This document shows, piece by piece, positions 56,601-63,400 of a DNA stretch of 64,000 nucleotides. The position numbers and the translations under genes were made by a program. How positions within the stretch are numbered: position 1 is the first letter of the stretch; each line of letters starts with the position of its first letter. This DNA is from Temnothorax longispinosus (lineage: Eukaryota > Arthropoda > Insecta > Hymenoptera > Formicidae). The DNA lies in NCBI RefSeq assembly GCF_030848805.1, contig NC_092359.1, positions 9,626,623-9,690,622 of the forward strand. Reading direction: 5' to 3'. The notes beneath the pieces were generated by a model. That model did no database searches. It saw only the letters and a program-made list of their open reading frames with translations, and was not told the DNA's origin.

Positions 56601-58907
56601 GAGAGGCAGTTTCACTGCATTTAGATAAGATACGACGATATAATTCTTCTCAATTCGAAACGTCTGGGCAAAATCGAGCGCAAATTTTATGACATATGAC
56701 ATTTTCTGAGAAAATGGTAATTTAATTAAACATCGAGATGCTAATAATATAATCAGCGAATGAAGACGCTAAGACTGGAAGGTACTAACTAATACTTGTA
56801 GTGGTGCGACGCGACGATCAAACAAGAGTAAAAAAAAATTAATGAGATTAAAATAACGAGCGTCGAAAAAAGTGCAGTAATTGGACGGAAGTAAAATTAA
56901 TTTTTCGCAATCAGGAAAGCCGACGAAGTAAGTCGAAGGGAAAAGTGAGTCAACGAGTCATTTTTATTTTAATTTAAAGTCTGATTTGATGTTCGAATCT
57001 CCTCCATCGTTATTTTGTTCCGCAATAATCGCAGCTGGTGGACGCGACACAAAGACGGAGGGGAACGTGCATTCGGGCGACGCGAGGAAACGGCGAAACA
57101 ATTTAATGGGCCGAATAACGAGCGTGGTTTACAGCCGCGCGGTATACGTCGCGTCGGTACAGCCCCGGACGTTTCGCGATTGACAATTTAGTGGGCGTGC
57201 CACGCGAGCTTACATTTAAGACGATGATCCTCGCGGCACTCGCGCATTACGGCCTAGCATATTATTTATTGCGTCGTTTTATAAGGGCGACTGGTTCGCC
57301 TTGGGATCTAGATTCGCTCGCCCCTAGAGCGATTCATGAATCGCGCAAATGCGCTACGCGTCCCGGCCGGCGCGCGGCCGCCGCGCTGCCCCGGACGCGC
57401 GCGGACCGTGCGCTGATCGAGAAGTAGTGACTTGCGGAATTGCAGGTGCACGAAAAAAAAAGGAAGAGTTTCAGTTGGTAATCGCTGAGTGGCGATCGTT
57501 GCGTGTCGGGATTTAAGAGCAGCCTTTATCTTGAGACGAGCGATTTTCTTTGTTCCTTATTTTTTTCTTATTTAAATGTAGATCAGTATCTCTCTTCTGC
57601 GTATTTAAATTTTTAAGGATATACGTACGTAAGTTTATACATAACAAATCGATACGCGAAGAAATACTTCTAAAATCGTCAACTGTCATGATTCGATATT
57701 GACGTACGCAAATGTATAAAAGGAGAACGGATAAAAATTCATCCGACGCGGCGCTTGATGCGATATTACACGTTTAGCGAGCACATGTCGCGCAATCTGA
57801 AAATGGTATTTCCGCGATACGCGACGTTGTTTCCAATTGAAATGTAATTGTCGCGGTGGCGCAACGGTGACTTCGAGTTATTTCGCAGTCGGAGGCAGCC
57901 GGAGCGCGTATACGCAAATGTGCATAAAGTACCAACTCGAGCTAAAATAAACGGCGTTTTGTAACGCTGCCAAAACCCTCCGGCTCGTCCGAGCTTATCA
58001 CGTCGTGCAGTGCGCCCGTAAGGGGAGGCATTGCACTCGTAAACTGTTGAAACGTAGACGCGGCAACGGGAAAGATTAAAGCTATGCAATTCGCTTCTCT
58101 GCACACGTGCACCTGACGTCGCCGCGTCATTGATCGCGGTCAATGACGAGAGGGTGGGAGGTGCCTGGAGCACGTGCTGTCGTTTTACTAGTTCGTTCTA
58201 GACCTCGTTACTTCACGTGTGTGCTATTTTAAGTTTTCAGAAATTCCTGGCACACTCAGATTTACGAATTCTACCGAGTATACTTAAATATGTTCAATTG
58301 CTTATCAATAATCAACTTTCATTTTTTTTTACTTAATAAATTCTTCAGAATCATTTTTAATTGCAATAACTGTTCCTATTTTTGTTCTATCTTCGAACCA
58401 CTATTTTTTAAAGCTAAAATGTGCTTATGATCTACATGAATATGAAAATATATTGAAACATAATTGTAGAAGAAAAGTCTAGATATTGTTGCTCGAAATT
58501 AAAAAGAAAAAAATTAATTGTATATCAGAATTTCTCAATTGGCCTTAAATTACACGCGAAATGTTAAATAGTGTCTCCTAGGCAATCGCTCGAAAGTTTT
58601 TTCGGATTCGCTACCGATTCATTTGTCTTCTTGCGGATCGATAGCGTTGAATTCGAGAGATCGGCGCGCGAGAAGTGTAATGAATTAATACAGGCGTGTC
58701 GGACTATCTATATACCTCCTCCTGCTCGAACGACGAGATAACCTCGTAGTAGAACTGCTCCGCCATCGAGAGGTCGATCTTGAGGGACGTCCGATCGCTC
58801 TCGTCGCACCGCTCCTCGTCCTCGCTGCCGCTCTCGACACTGTAATCCTTTATCGCCACACTCCGACGAGACAGCATCTCGATAGTGCCGCTTTTCACTA
58901 GCTCCAT
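23689..58907 (-). CDS. Dys: Dystrophin, C-terminal exons and a proposed short-isoform start exon
   Basis: Exons (minus, 5' to 3'): proposed start 58716-58907, then 28390-28649, 27830-27988, 27387-27523, 26936-27140, 26553-26638, 26142-26469, 25938-26049, 25211-25849, 24995-25109, 24290-24397 and 23689-23786. The last eleven total 2247 nt, or 748 residues plus stop, with every phase consistent. In order they give the end of a spectrin repeat, WW domain, EF-hand-like region, ZZ zinc finger, syntrophin-binding region, paired coiled coils and the tail. Dystrophin links actin to the dystroglycan complex under the muscle and neuronal membrane; WW, EF and ZZ together bind beta-dystroglycan. The actin-binding domain and rod of the long isoform are not in the window. 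The link to the 58716 exon is inferred. With it the product would be 812 residues, shorter than my recollection of fly Dp117. Confidence 0.9.
24290..24397 (-). CDS. Dys: Dystrophin exon: Pro-rich tail segment
   Basis: A 108-nt exon, [20 protein letters not shown], followed by [11 protein letters not shown], which matches the vertebrate NVGSLFHMA. The acceptor (ATACGGACATAG) has a weak pyrimidine tract, so the 5' border is less certain. It was chosen because the phase fits and the donor GGCAG|GTTCGT is clear. Confidence 0.85.
24995..25109 (-). CDS. Dys: Dystrophin exon: linker in the C-terminal tail
   Basis: A 115-nt exon, [20 protein letters not shown] and then MNGHYHDSP. Acceptor CTTTTTTTAG, donor CTCCAG|GTATAT. 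It is Ser/Thr-rich and probably disordered. It might be alternatively spliced, as vertebrate exons in this part are. Confidence 0.9.
25211..25849 (-). CDS. Dys: Dystrophin exon: syntrophin region and coiled coils
   Basis: A 213-codon exon, phase 0 at both ends. It opens [14 protein letters not shown] and continues [18 protein letters not shown] and [18 protein letters not shown]. Two leucine-rich coiled coils follow: [19 protein letters not shown], then [20 protein letters not shown] onward to LRQLLDE. The coiled coils bind dystrobrevin, and the segment just before them binds syntrophins in the family. Confidence 0.97.
25938..26049 (-). CDS. Dys: Dystrophin exon: rest of ZZ zinc finger
   Basis: It encodes [20 protein letters not shown] and then [13 protein letters not shown]. 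The Cys pairs and the two His complete the two-zinc ZZ fold needed for stable dystroglycan binding. The exon ends in phase 0 at the donor GCG|GTAAGA, before [10 protein letters not shown]. Confidence 0.97.
26142..26469 (-). CDS. Dys: Dystrophin exon: end of EF region and start of ZZ finger
   Basis: It contains [34 protein letters not shown] and [20 protein letters not shown]. The first ZZ zinc ligands follow in [15 protein letters not shown]. Acceptor TATTATTTACAG, donor TTCAG|GTGAGA. It is among the most conserved parts of the protein. Confidence 0.97.
26553..26638 (-). CDS. Dys: Dystrophin exon: EF-hand-like region, short exon
   Basis: An 86-nt exon with [18 protein letters not shown] and then [10 protein letters not shown]. 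Both ends are split codons that match the neighbouring exons. The donor is AGAT|GTGAGT. Confidence 0.95.
26936..27140 (-). CDS. Dys: Dystrophin exon: EF-hand-like region
   Basis: Acceptor TGTCACTTTTAG, donor GATAG|GTATAC. The peptide includes [17 protein letters not shown] and ends [17 protein letters not shown], closely matching the vertebrate EF-hand-like segment ([17 protein letters not shown]). Calcium-binding loops are degenerate, as throughout the family. Confidence 0.96.
27387..27523 (-). CDS. Dys: Dystrophin exon: second half of WW domain, start of EF region
   Basis: It continues YYINHH and then [13 protein letters not shown], the second Trp and Pro of the WW domain. The start of the EF-hand-like region follows ([18 protein letters not shown]). 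The donor is TGTGCC|GTGAGT. WW plus EF regions form the beta-dystroglycan binding cradle. Confidence 0.96.
27830..27988 (-). CDS. Dys: Dystrophin exon: repeat end, hinge and first half of WW domain
   Basis: Acceptor GTTTTCGCAG. The peptide runs [15 protein letters not shown], a Gly/Ser-rich hinge, then [16 protein letters not shown], the first half of the WW domain with its first Trp. The donor is ATCAA|GTAATC. This exon completes the last spectrin repeat. In mammals the matching WW segment is also split by an intron. Confidence 0.95.
28390..28649 (-). CDS. Dys: Dystrophin exon: end of last spectrin-like repeat
   Basis: Acceptor GTTCTGATTTCAG, donor AACACCAG|GTATGT. It starts in phase 0 with [16 protein letters not shown] and ends AKLEDLNTR, the conserved end of a spectrin repeat just before hinge 4 (human LEDLNTRW). 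The frame is fixed by the next exon, which continues [13 protein letters not shown]. Confidence 0.93.
28650..29238. other. Dystrophin intron, proximal segment
   Basis: AT-rich sequence upstream of the last spectrin-repeat exon. Only short ORFs are present and no exon was recognised on either strand. Confidence 0.6.
29239..29425 (-). pseudogene. Decayed inverted relative of the BED-like finger gene
   Basis: A minus-strand frame reads [13 protein letters not shown], then [20 protein letters not shown], and stops at TAA (29239-29241). It matches [19 protein letters not shown] of the neighbouring plus-strand gene. Over 57 aligned nt (29287-29343 against 30393-30449) I count 46 identities. The match is confined to a part of the protein and the frame is not open upstream, so it looks like a truncated copy. 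Just upstream a separate short frame (29394-29510) starts [11 protein letters not shown], reminiscent of pipsqueak-type HTH transposon proteins. Confidence 0.65.
29724..30002 (-). CDS. Unclassified ORF, head-to-head with the zinc-finger gene
   Basis: A 92-codon frame ending RFVMQQ. Its ATG is 75 bp from the ATG of the divergently oriented zinc-finger gene. It is Lys/Arg- and Tyr-rich ([20 protein letters not shown]). No domain is recognised. It may be a small gene, an upstream exon of the decayed relative at 29239-29425, or chance. Confidence 0.25.
   Translation of the reverse strand: MLIVESVSFLSTIGKTEAICLRELYASTVLLSHVLRDRYLYHSNKYLKKALRKKFRSFCYLAMLFTDTTCVTKKSESDYQHFSTVERFVMQQ
30078..31217 (+). 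CDS. BED-like zinc-finger protein, two exons, nested in a dystrophin intron
   Basis: Exon 1 is 30078-30664, donor CAGAG|GTAAAC. Exon 2 is 31076-31217, acceptor CATGCATTGCAG, stop TGA. The product has 242 residues. Three Cys/His clusters are seen: C23-x4-C28 with H41 and H46; C78-x2-C81 with H91 and H96; C130-x2-C133 with H154, H157 and H158. The spacing suggests BED-type or divergent C2H2 fingers, which bind DNA and often derive from hAT transposases. AATAAA lies at 31239-31244, 22 bp after the stop. The C-terminus ([20 protein letters not shown]) has no known domain. Function is unknown, and either a domesticated transposon gene or a lineage-specific regulator is possible. Confidence 0.75.
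31076..31217 (+). CDS. Exon 2 of the BED-like zinc-finger gene
   Basis: The acceptor ATACATGCATTGCAG joins the split Arg codon (AG + A) and continues [20 protein letters not shown] to a TGA at 31215-31217. The low-complexity Ser/Gln/Gly stretch followed by an acidic helix-like tail is plausible coding sequence. The exon is only partly visible as an ORF because it lacks its own start. Confidence 0.65.
31239..31244 (+). terminator. Polyadenylation signal of the zinc-finger gene
   Basis: AATAAA 22 bp after the stop codon, with a second overlapping AATAAA immediately after. This is a normal position for a compact insect 3' end. Confidence 0.55.
33195..33219. repeat. (TG)n microsatellite
   Basis: About 12 uninterrupted TG units, followed by a repeated phrase GCACCGTTCTTGCGCCGTTC. 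Confidence 0.9.
35613..35660. repeat. (TC)n microsatellite
   Basis: About 20 uninterrupted TC units, ending in TCTTTCTTTC. Confidence 0.9.
36228..36331 (+). repeat. Left copy of a ~100-bp direct repeat
   Basis: Shares roughly 90% identity by eye with 38719-38820 in the same orientation. Identical blocks include ACGCTAAGAGACTTAGC and GTATACGATGAATCTTATA. The two copies enclose a 2.4-kb transposon-rich block. No LTR termini (TG...CA) or primer-binding site is evident. Confidence 0.7.
36565..36594. repeat. Short palindrome upstream of the recombinase fragment
   Basis: ACTTTCGTCCCT and its exact complement are separated by 6 nt. The phrase ACGTACTTTCG just before it recurs near 37252, suggesting element-specific structure. 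Confidence 0.6.
36696..37091 (+). pseudogene. Crypton-like tyrosine-recombinase N-terminal fragment
   Basis: The frame starts [20 protein letters not shown] and includes [19 protein letters not shown] and [18 protein letters not shown]. This looks like the SAM-like, DNA-binding N-terminal half of insect Crypton-type recombinases as I remember them. From about 36975 the reading frame passes into unrelated GC-rich sequence, and the catalytic Arg/His/Tyr half is absent. It is therefore a truncated, inactive copy. The family assignment is from memory and should be confirmed. Confidence 0.6.
37136..37206. repeat. GC-rich hairpin 1
   Basis: TTTGATGCCTGCCCCC and its complement form the stem. The apex carries the smaller palindrome GCACTCGCTTCGCTCGTGC. 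It is strikingly GC-rich in AT-rich surroundings. Confidence 0.75.
37283..37406. repeat. GC-rich hairpin 2
   Basis: A ~124-bp imperfect palindrome beginning near TACACTAC and ending GTAGTGTA. It has inner matches AAAGTTGAA/TTCAACTTT, CATGATGCCC/GGGCATCATG and an apex CTCGGCTTCGCCTCGG. Confidence 0.75.
37716..37985 (-). pseudogene. Orphan coding-like frame, unknown family
   Basis: A minus-strand open frame contains [40 protein letters not shown] and [14 protein letters not shown], then a stop. An acceptor-like CCTGCAACACAG precedes it near 37997. There is no ATG in the usual place and no partner exon found. The composition looks like real protein, so it may be the terminal exon of a gene or transposon ORF carried into this block. 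No family is recognised. Confidence 0.35.
38214..38522. mobile_element. MITE with ~96-bp inverted repeats
   Basis: Starts CCCCATTTTTTCAATTAC and ends with its complement. The arms extend to about 38310 and 38427 with few mismatches, covering GGGTCGGCAGGAGACAT and TCCATATTACGGCCAAAATAT. The interior is ~115 bp without a gene. Further inverted phrases just outside (GTGTGAAGTTAACACCCC near 38200 and GGGGTGCCAACTTCACAC near 38628) suggest the element sits in, or extends into, a larger palindrome. Confidence 0.75.
38719..38820 (+). repeat. Right copy of the ~100-bp direct repeat
   Basis: Partner of 36228-36331 in the same orientation. It closes the transposon-rich block. Confidence 0.7.
38961..39058. 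repeat. 49-bp tandem duplication
   Basis: TATTGACAAAGACTG and the following 34 bp occur twice, head to tail, with almost no difference. This suggests a recent duplication. Confidence 0.85.
39338..39432. repeat. GC-rich hairpin 3
   Basis: TGTGTAAC...GTTACACA ends, inner stem AGTGCGGG/CCCGCAC and GTTGAGAATTG/CAATTCTCAAC. The apex contains CTCGCCTTCGGCTCG. Confidence 0.75.
39436..39518. repeat. GC-rich hairpin 4
   Basis: TATTTTATATTACA and its near-complement flank AGTGCG/CGCAC and GGAAAG/CTTTCC stems with an alternating GC apex. Its terminal layout (…TTACA-AGTGCG) is the same as hairpin 3, implying a common family. Confidence 0.7.
39519..42386. other. Dystrophin intron without recognised genes
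   Basis: Mixed AT-rich sequence, with a CpG-rich patch at 39660-39960 and another moderately GC-rich stretch at 40930-41660. Only short ORFs without family resemblance. Confidence 0.55.
42387..42441 (+). repeat. Dispersed 55-bp module, copy 1
   Basis: GGAATTGGATTAGCAGCCGG, then AGAAACGGTAAGAGCAATTT and CCGCGATAGTATCTG. Almost identical to copy 4. The flanks are unrelated to those of the other copies. See findings. Confidence 0.8.
42789..42840 (+). repeat. Dispersed 55-bp module, copy 2
   Basis: The most diverged copy: GGAATCGGATTAATAGCCGG, AGAAACGCTAATAGAAATTT, CGATGGTATCTG. It is 3 nt shorter and lacks the GTAAGAG phrase. Confidence 0.75.
43468..43523 (+). repeat. Dispersed 55-bp module, copy 3
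   Basis: GGAAATTGAATTAGTTGCCG, CTGGAACGGTGAGAGCAATT, TCCCCGATAGTATCT. The same order of matches is kept with scattered substitutions. Confidence 0.78.
44140..44194 (+). repeat. Dispersed 55-bp module, copy 4
   Basis: GGAATTGGATTAGCAGACGG, AGAAACGGTAAGAGCAATTT, CCGCGATAGTATCTG. It differs from copy 1 at a single position (C to A at the 17th base). Confidence 0.82.
44195..50569. other. Dystrophin intron without recognised genes
   Basis: Starts with a purine-rich (GA) stretch at ~44200-44250. It holds the tandem duplication at 46080-46455 and a CpG-rich patch at 49900-50300. ORFs here (for example 44270-44638, 48353-48562) have no recognised domain and are probably chance. Confidence 0.5.
46080..46455. 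repeat. Diverged tandem duplication, period ~213 bp
   Basis: AATCAAATTTGCACGATACACC-like sequence at 46138 recurs as AATCAAATTTGTATAATACACC at 46351. The order of GTTTATAG, TAATAAACGTATA, GGCTTCT and GTGTATTTTGTT is shared between the copies, with GGCTTCT placed differently. An old, AT-rich, non-coding duplication. Confidence 0.6.
50570..50819. mobile_element. MITE with CACGGAAA termini
   Basis: Begins CACGGAAAGAACGGTTTTGC and ends with the approximate complement GTTCTTTCTGTG. The arms are about 85 bp, including CAGATCTGAAAATAATTTTG and its complement, around a ~75-bp centre. No ORF. Confidence 0.75.
51622..52121. other. Assembly gap (500 N)
   Basis: Exactly 500 undetermined bases, a conventional placeholder for a gap of unknown size. 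The reading frames that run through it are meaningless. Confidence 0.99.
52721..52903. mobile_element. Second MITE with CACGGAAA termini
   Basis: Begins CACGGAAAAGAGGATTA and ends TAATCC...TTTCCGTG. The arms include CTATAGCAAATATAGTTGTAAAATAGGG-like sequence and its complement. It shares the terminal octamer with the element at 50570-50819, so both may use the same transposase. Confidence 0.72.
52904..58715. other. Distal dystrophin intron, increasingly CpG-rich
   Basis: No exon recognised. GC-rich stretches (53100-53460, 53820-55050, 56980-57440, 57700-58200) alternate with AT-rich DNA and give many overlapping ORFs on both strands, none with a recognised domain. A small 20-22 bp tandem duplication (TTGAATTTTTACAGATC) lies at 55969-56010. 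Confidence 0.5.
58716..58907 (-). CDS. 64-codon start exon, proposed first exon of a short dystrophin isoform
   Basis: It starts at an ATG in good context (GGAAAAATGGAG) and runs 64 codons to the donor CAGGAGGAG|GTATAT, phase 0. The peptide is acidic and Ser-rich ([18 protein letters not shown]) and ends SSFEQEE. The dystrophin exon at 28390-28649 opens in phase 0 on the same strand, so the two join in frame. No other minus-strand gene was recognised between them. Short dystrophin isoforms in flies and vertebrates use unique first exons spliced into the distal part of the gene. The exon could instead belong to a different, unseen gene. Confidence 0.5.
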
Positions 58908-60400
58908 TTTTCCTTCGAATCGCCTGCTCCTCTTTCCGACGAGTCTTCTCGTCGAATTTTACCTGTCCACACGTTCGTTTCTTCCTCCGTCCAGAAATTT
59001 ATGTTATTTCATATCTCCCTTCACCGGCGGCAATGTTGCAGAAACGCAACGCACATACTATCTTCTTACACACGTATCGCTTCTTGCTTTTGTCTTTCTT
59101 CACCTTTTTGATCAAGATTTTCTTTTTAAGTCTTCAACTCTAGTCTTTAGTAAAGGGCTTTGTGTTAAATAGATATGTACTATATGCTATATATACGTAT
59201 TATTATTACTGTTACTCGGTGCAGTGTAGGTTTATTGTATGCAGTCCGATTACAGGACTTATCACAGCTGATTTACTTTTGGTTAACTTTCACTATCGTG
59301 ATGACGCGACCAGACAGGTTTCCCTTTAGACGCTTTCCTTCCAATATGCCTTGCCGCGCAACTTGGGCCGAGAGTCTAATTATAACTACAGTCGAGACGC
59401 GTTAAGGATAAAACGGCCTATTTGATCGGTGATCCTACTCCGCGCCCAAGTTTATCACCCACGTCCACGTCTTCTCTCGGGGGGAAAAAATGCGTTTCGG
59501 AGCGATGCACCGCTGCGCTGATGCGAGAGCCGGCTCCATTAAGATCTCTCACCAGCAGCTTCTCGCCGTGCTTTTCAACGTTCTCGTTTTTATCGCGTAG
59601 GACGAGGAGGAACGTCGATGTTTCGCTGCGCGCAAGTGTATCCCGCCTCGTGTTCGAAAATTGCATCCTCCAGCGTCGCTTTATTTTCAAGGTCTCGCCA
59701 CTACGCTTCCTGTCGTCGTTTTCAATCATACGCACAAGCCATATCCGACCCGGACGGAAGCCGTGGAAATCATTAGGCGAAATTAGTTTGCACACGCGCT
59801 CGAACGAACGTACACATTATTCCCGCACTTGGAACGTCACACGTCTCGTGCTCGCGATCCCGTATCTGACGTGAGCGAACGAGCACTCCGCCGCGCGTTA
59901 TCGTTTCGCATTCTTCTTCGCCGCTACCGAGACTGCAGGCAGTTTCGTTGAACATCCGGCGGGCTTTCCCACAGCACGCAGGAACGATCTTCTTCTCGTC
60001 TGCGGAATGCGTTTCTCACATTTTCGCGCTAATTCGTACACGTCGAAACGGAATTTCGCGGACGGCTGCGATCGATCGTCGTTGTTCTGGCTTACAGGCG
60101 CTCCGGTTTGCCGAAGAGGAAAATGTCAGGGAAGCACGGCGCGGTGAGCACCGCGCGCGCCCGGCTCGTGAGAGAGAGAAGCCTACGCGCGCACGCTGGC
60201 AAGGCGCGAGCGAACTGAGCCGTATAGTAACGAAAGAGCACGTATAACGCGGCCGTGCGGCAATACTAACGCAGTGTGTCAACCAACACCGACTCTAGAT
60301 AAGCCCTGCCGCATGCCGCACGACGAGAGCGGAATCGAGACCGACAGTCAGCGGGGCAACGGATAAAAGTACAGGCTTTGCGCGAGAACGTCGTTGATAA
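58908..60400 (-). promoter_or_regulatory. CpG-rich region upstream of the 58716 start exon
   Basis: From the ATG at 58907 the minus-strand upstream sequence contains a strongly CpG-rich stretch (about 59420-60360), after which composition returns to AT-rich. This is the pattern seen upstream of Chd64 exon 1 in the same window, so a promoter and 5' untranslated region are likely here. Overlapping ORFs at 59418-59874 on both strands fit untranslated GC-rich DNA. The exact start site is not visible. Confidence 0.4.
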
Positions 60401-63400
60401 AAGGAAAAAAAAACGCAATCGAAATAAATGCAGAAAAGGAAAATCTAGAAACTCGTCGGCTTTTTCACGATATTTCTGATCAAAGGGGAGAATGATCGTA
60501 AATCAAATTGCGAATATCGCGTGTATTATCAAATATTATATTTCTCTAACACAATTATTGTATCAAATATTGGCTTATTAAACTCAATTAAAGCTTAAAA
60601 TAAATCATGTATTTGATATTACGCGTGATTTTCAGTTACAAATTCACAGTTATGGTTAATATAACGCTAAATACTTCAATTGAAAAAGTTACAGATTATT
60701 TTTTATTTGATTTTTTATTGTGATAAGACAACTCTGCTGACACACCGATCGAAAGTACATAGCGCGCACGCGCGCGCGATCTTGTTCTTTTAAAATTTTC
60801 TGCGTGAATATTCCAAGGAAAAGGTATACGAATATTATGACACTTTAAATGCGCATAGAAATTACAGAATTTCCGCTCGACTGGTGCCACAAAGAACGAG
60901 GAATTTGCTGAAATCGGAAGATATTAATAGAGTATCCACAACGAAGCTACGGGAGGGCACTGTACTAAGAATGGAGGAAATGACTAACCAATGTACGGCT
61001 GCAACGGGAAGTAGTAGGGTCCGTTTTGTACGCCAGTTGCGTTTGCGGCAACGCCGTGGAACTGGTTTTTGGCGTAAAACATGTGCCCGCGTTTAAAATG
61101 CGAAGATTGTACAAGACGTTGGGAAAGCAAGTTTTTTTAAATCGCACCTTGAAGTGCGTTTCCGAAAATTCCGAAAACTGGAATAAAGCTCAAGAACTGG
61201 TCTTAACGCGGATGGAAAATAATTTTCATTCGTTTTACTGCCAAAACAATCGTGAATTGTTGACACGTAGATTATTAACATATGCTACATTAACGATTTA
61301 ATTACAATAAATTATAATTAGTAAATGAATCACATAAATAAATGATTCTCATAAATAAAAATAAAGCGTATTTTATCCATGCGCAAAACAATATCTCATA
61401 ATTTTTTTATGTTAAAATCTAGATTTAGATTCAGTCTTATGGAGATTATTCAGTTTTGGAATTAACTTCAAATGTAATATAATCGAATTTCGCTATTATT
61501 TTAAATCGTAATGCTGCTAAAATAAGAAAGAGAGTAATATAAATTATTTGGGTTTTAATTAACTGGTATTAGTAAAATTAACCTGAACAGACTTAGTTTG
61601 CCTTAGGGAATCGTCCAGCGATGATGGATTTACTTGGCAAATCCTGACAACTCTAATAAAGATTTAATATTCGCGGCATGTCATAAATTTAATAGAAATA
61701 ATCGTCTCGCCACTTCATGTAATAAAATATTAGTTATATTTAATTTGATTAACACATAAAGTAATTCATATTAATTCCTCATAATAATTTCTGAATTATT
61801 GATTAAGTAATTATCCGTCCATCGAAGACATTGTATGGATTTCTCAGATAAGTTATACTCAACAATAATCAAGTTACTCAAACAAGAAACATCAAAGAAC
61901 AAAATCCAAGAAAATGTTTTGTTGAAAACCGTCTTGATTGGTACTTCTAGACACTTTGTTTGAACCCCTAAGAGCCCTCAAAGTTGTCAATACTGCCGCG
62001 TGAGTATTATAAAAAAGTAAGAGACATAGAAAGAGGTGAGAAAACTACCACGTAAGTAAGAAATGTTGTCGTCAAGTCGTAAAGTCGTATCATCGAACAA
62101 GTGCGAAGTGTGCAAGATCAACTTGTATTACAGGCGAATCAAATTACGGTATAAAATGTCACTTCTTGAGGTGCGCCAATTTTTCAAAGAAACTCTATTT
62201 TTTCACTTTTATTATATATTTTGTCAAACGAGTGTTTTATTTTTAAAGTCGCATAAAATTCATAGGATTAAAATATATCAGTGCAGGAGTAGCTTGTCTC
62301 ACTCTCTTTGCAAGAATTCAAGAAAATTAAACTCAAGGTTGCAAAAAAAAGTTAAATTTATGATAATTATCTCATGCTTTTAAAAAAGTTTCTAGCTGCT
62401 AACTCTGGAGCTAACTTTTAATTATAAAGAATCTGCGATAGTTTATAACTTTTCATTCTATATCGGTAGAGCAAACGAAAGTAATAAATTATTGGACGAA
62501 TCTGTGCGTTGTTATAAATAAAAGCATCACGATGTGAATTTAAATACGAAATAATGCAATAGCTGCAAATGCAAAAAACAAATATATTTAAATAACAGAA
62601 TCTAATCCAGAATTTAGTTTTAAAATTTGATACGAGATCTACATTTTCTTAAAAACTCTCAGGTCGGCGATAAAGATATACGTGACTTTACGCGCGTTGA
62701 ATACGGACGCGCGAGACGATAAAACATTCGACGCCGCATCGTGCGAACGGTGCACCTTGCATCGCGATAAAAGAGTTTTCGAGTGGGCACCGAGAGTGTG
62801 CGGAAGCCTCCATATACGGCGGCTAAAAGTGCCAAAGAACCAAAAGCGAAGTTTCAGCGCGTTTAACTTTATGCGTATACGAACCTTTCCCGACAGCAAT
62901 AATTTCTTCCCTTTCATCATTCATAAAATTATTTATGTATCACGCTCACGTCATTGAACGAAGAAGCTAAAGCTATAGATAAAAAAAAACGTAAATATAA
63001 AATAATTGAGACATCCTATATATTGAATACTTTTTACGATGGTTTAAAGACAGCATTTTATATTTTAGATGTTTTCCTGTAAGATCGTATTTCAGAAATC
63101 GTTTTTCTCGAGGATTATTATTGTCAGAATATTTATTTCTGTAAGTTTTATCTAAAGTCTTAATTGAATTGCGAGATAGCTTAAGGAAATGCATATGAAA
63201 GCATTCTCTAACGTGTTCTTCACCTAAGAAAAAAAAATAATAAGAAAATGACGGAAGCGGTGATTGAAGCTGCGTATACTGACAATGAATAGATAGAGGA
63301 TAAGTGCTTTGCCATCGATCATGATTAATTACGCCTCAATTAGAACCGGCTAATTGCACAGCATGATGAACATAAGTCTTCATCGACGTATGCTGTCAGC

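Noticed and set aside
59418..59874. Long overlapping ORFs on both strands (150 and 125 codons)
   Set aside because: They lie in CpG-rich DNA upstream of the proposed dystrophin start exon. The low stop frequency explains them, and the composition is Arg/Ser-rich without domains.
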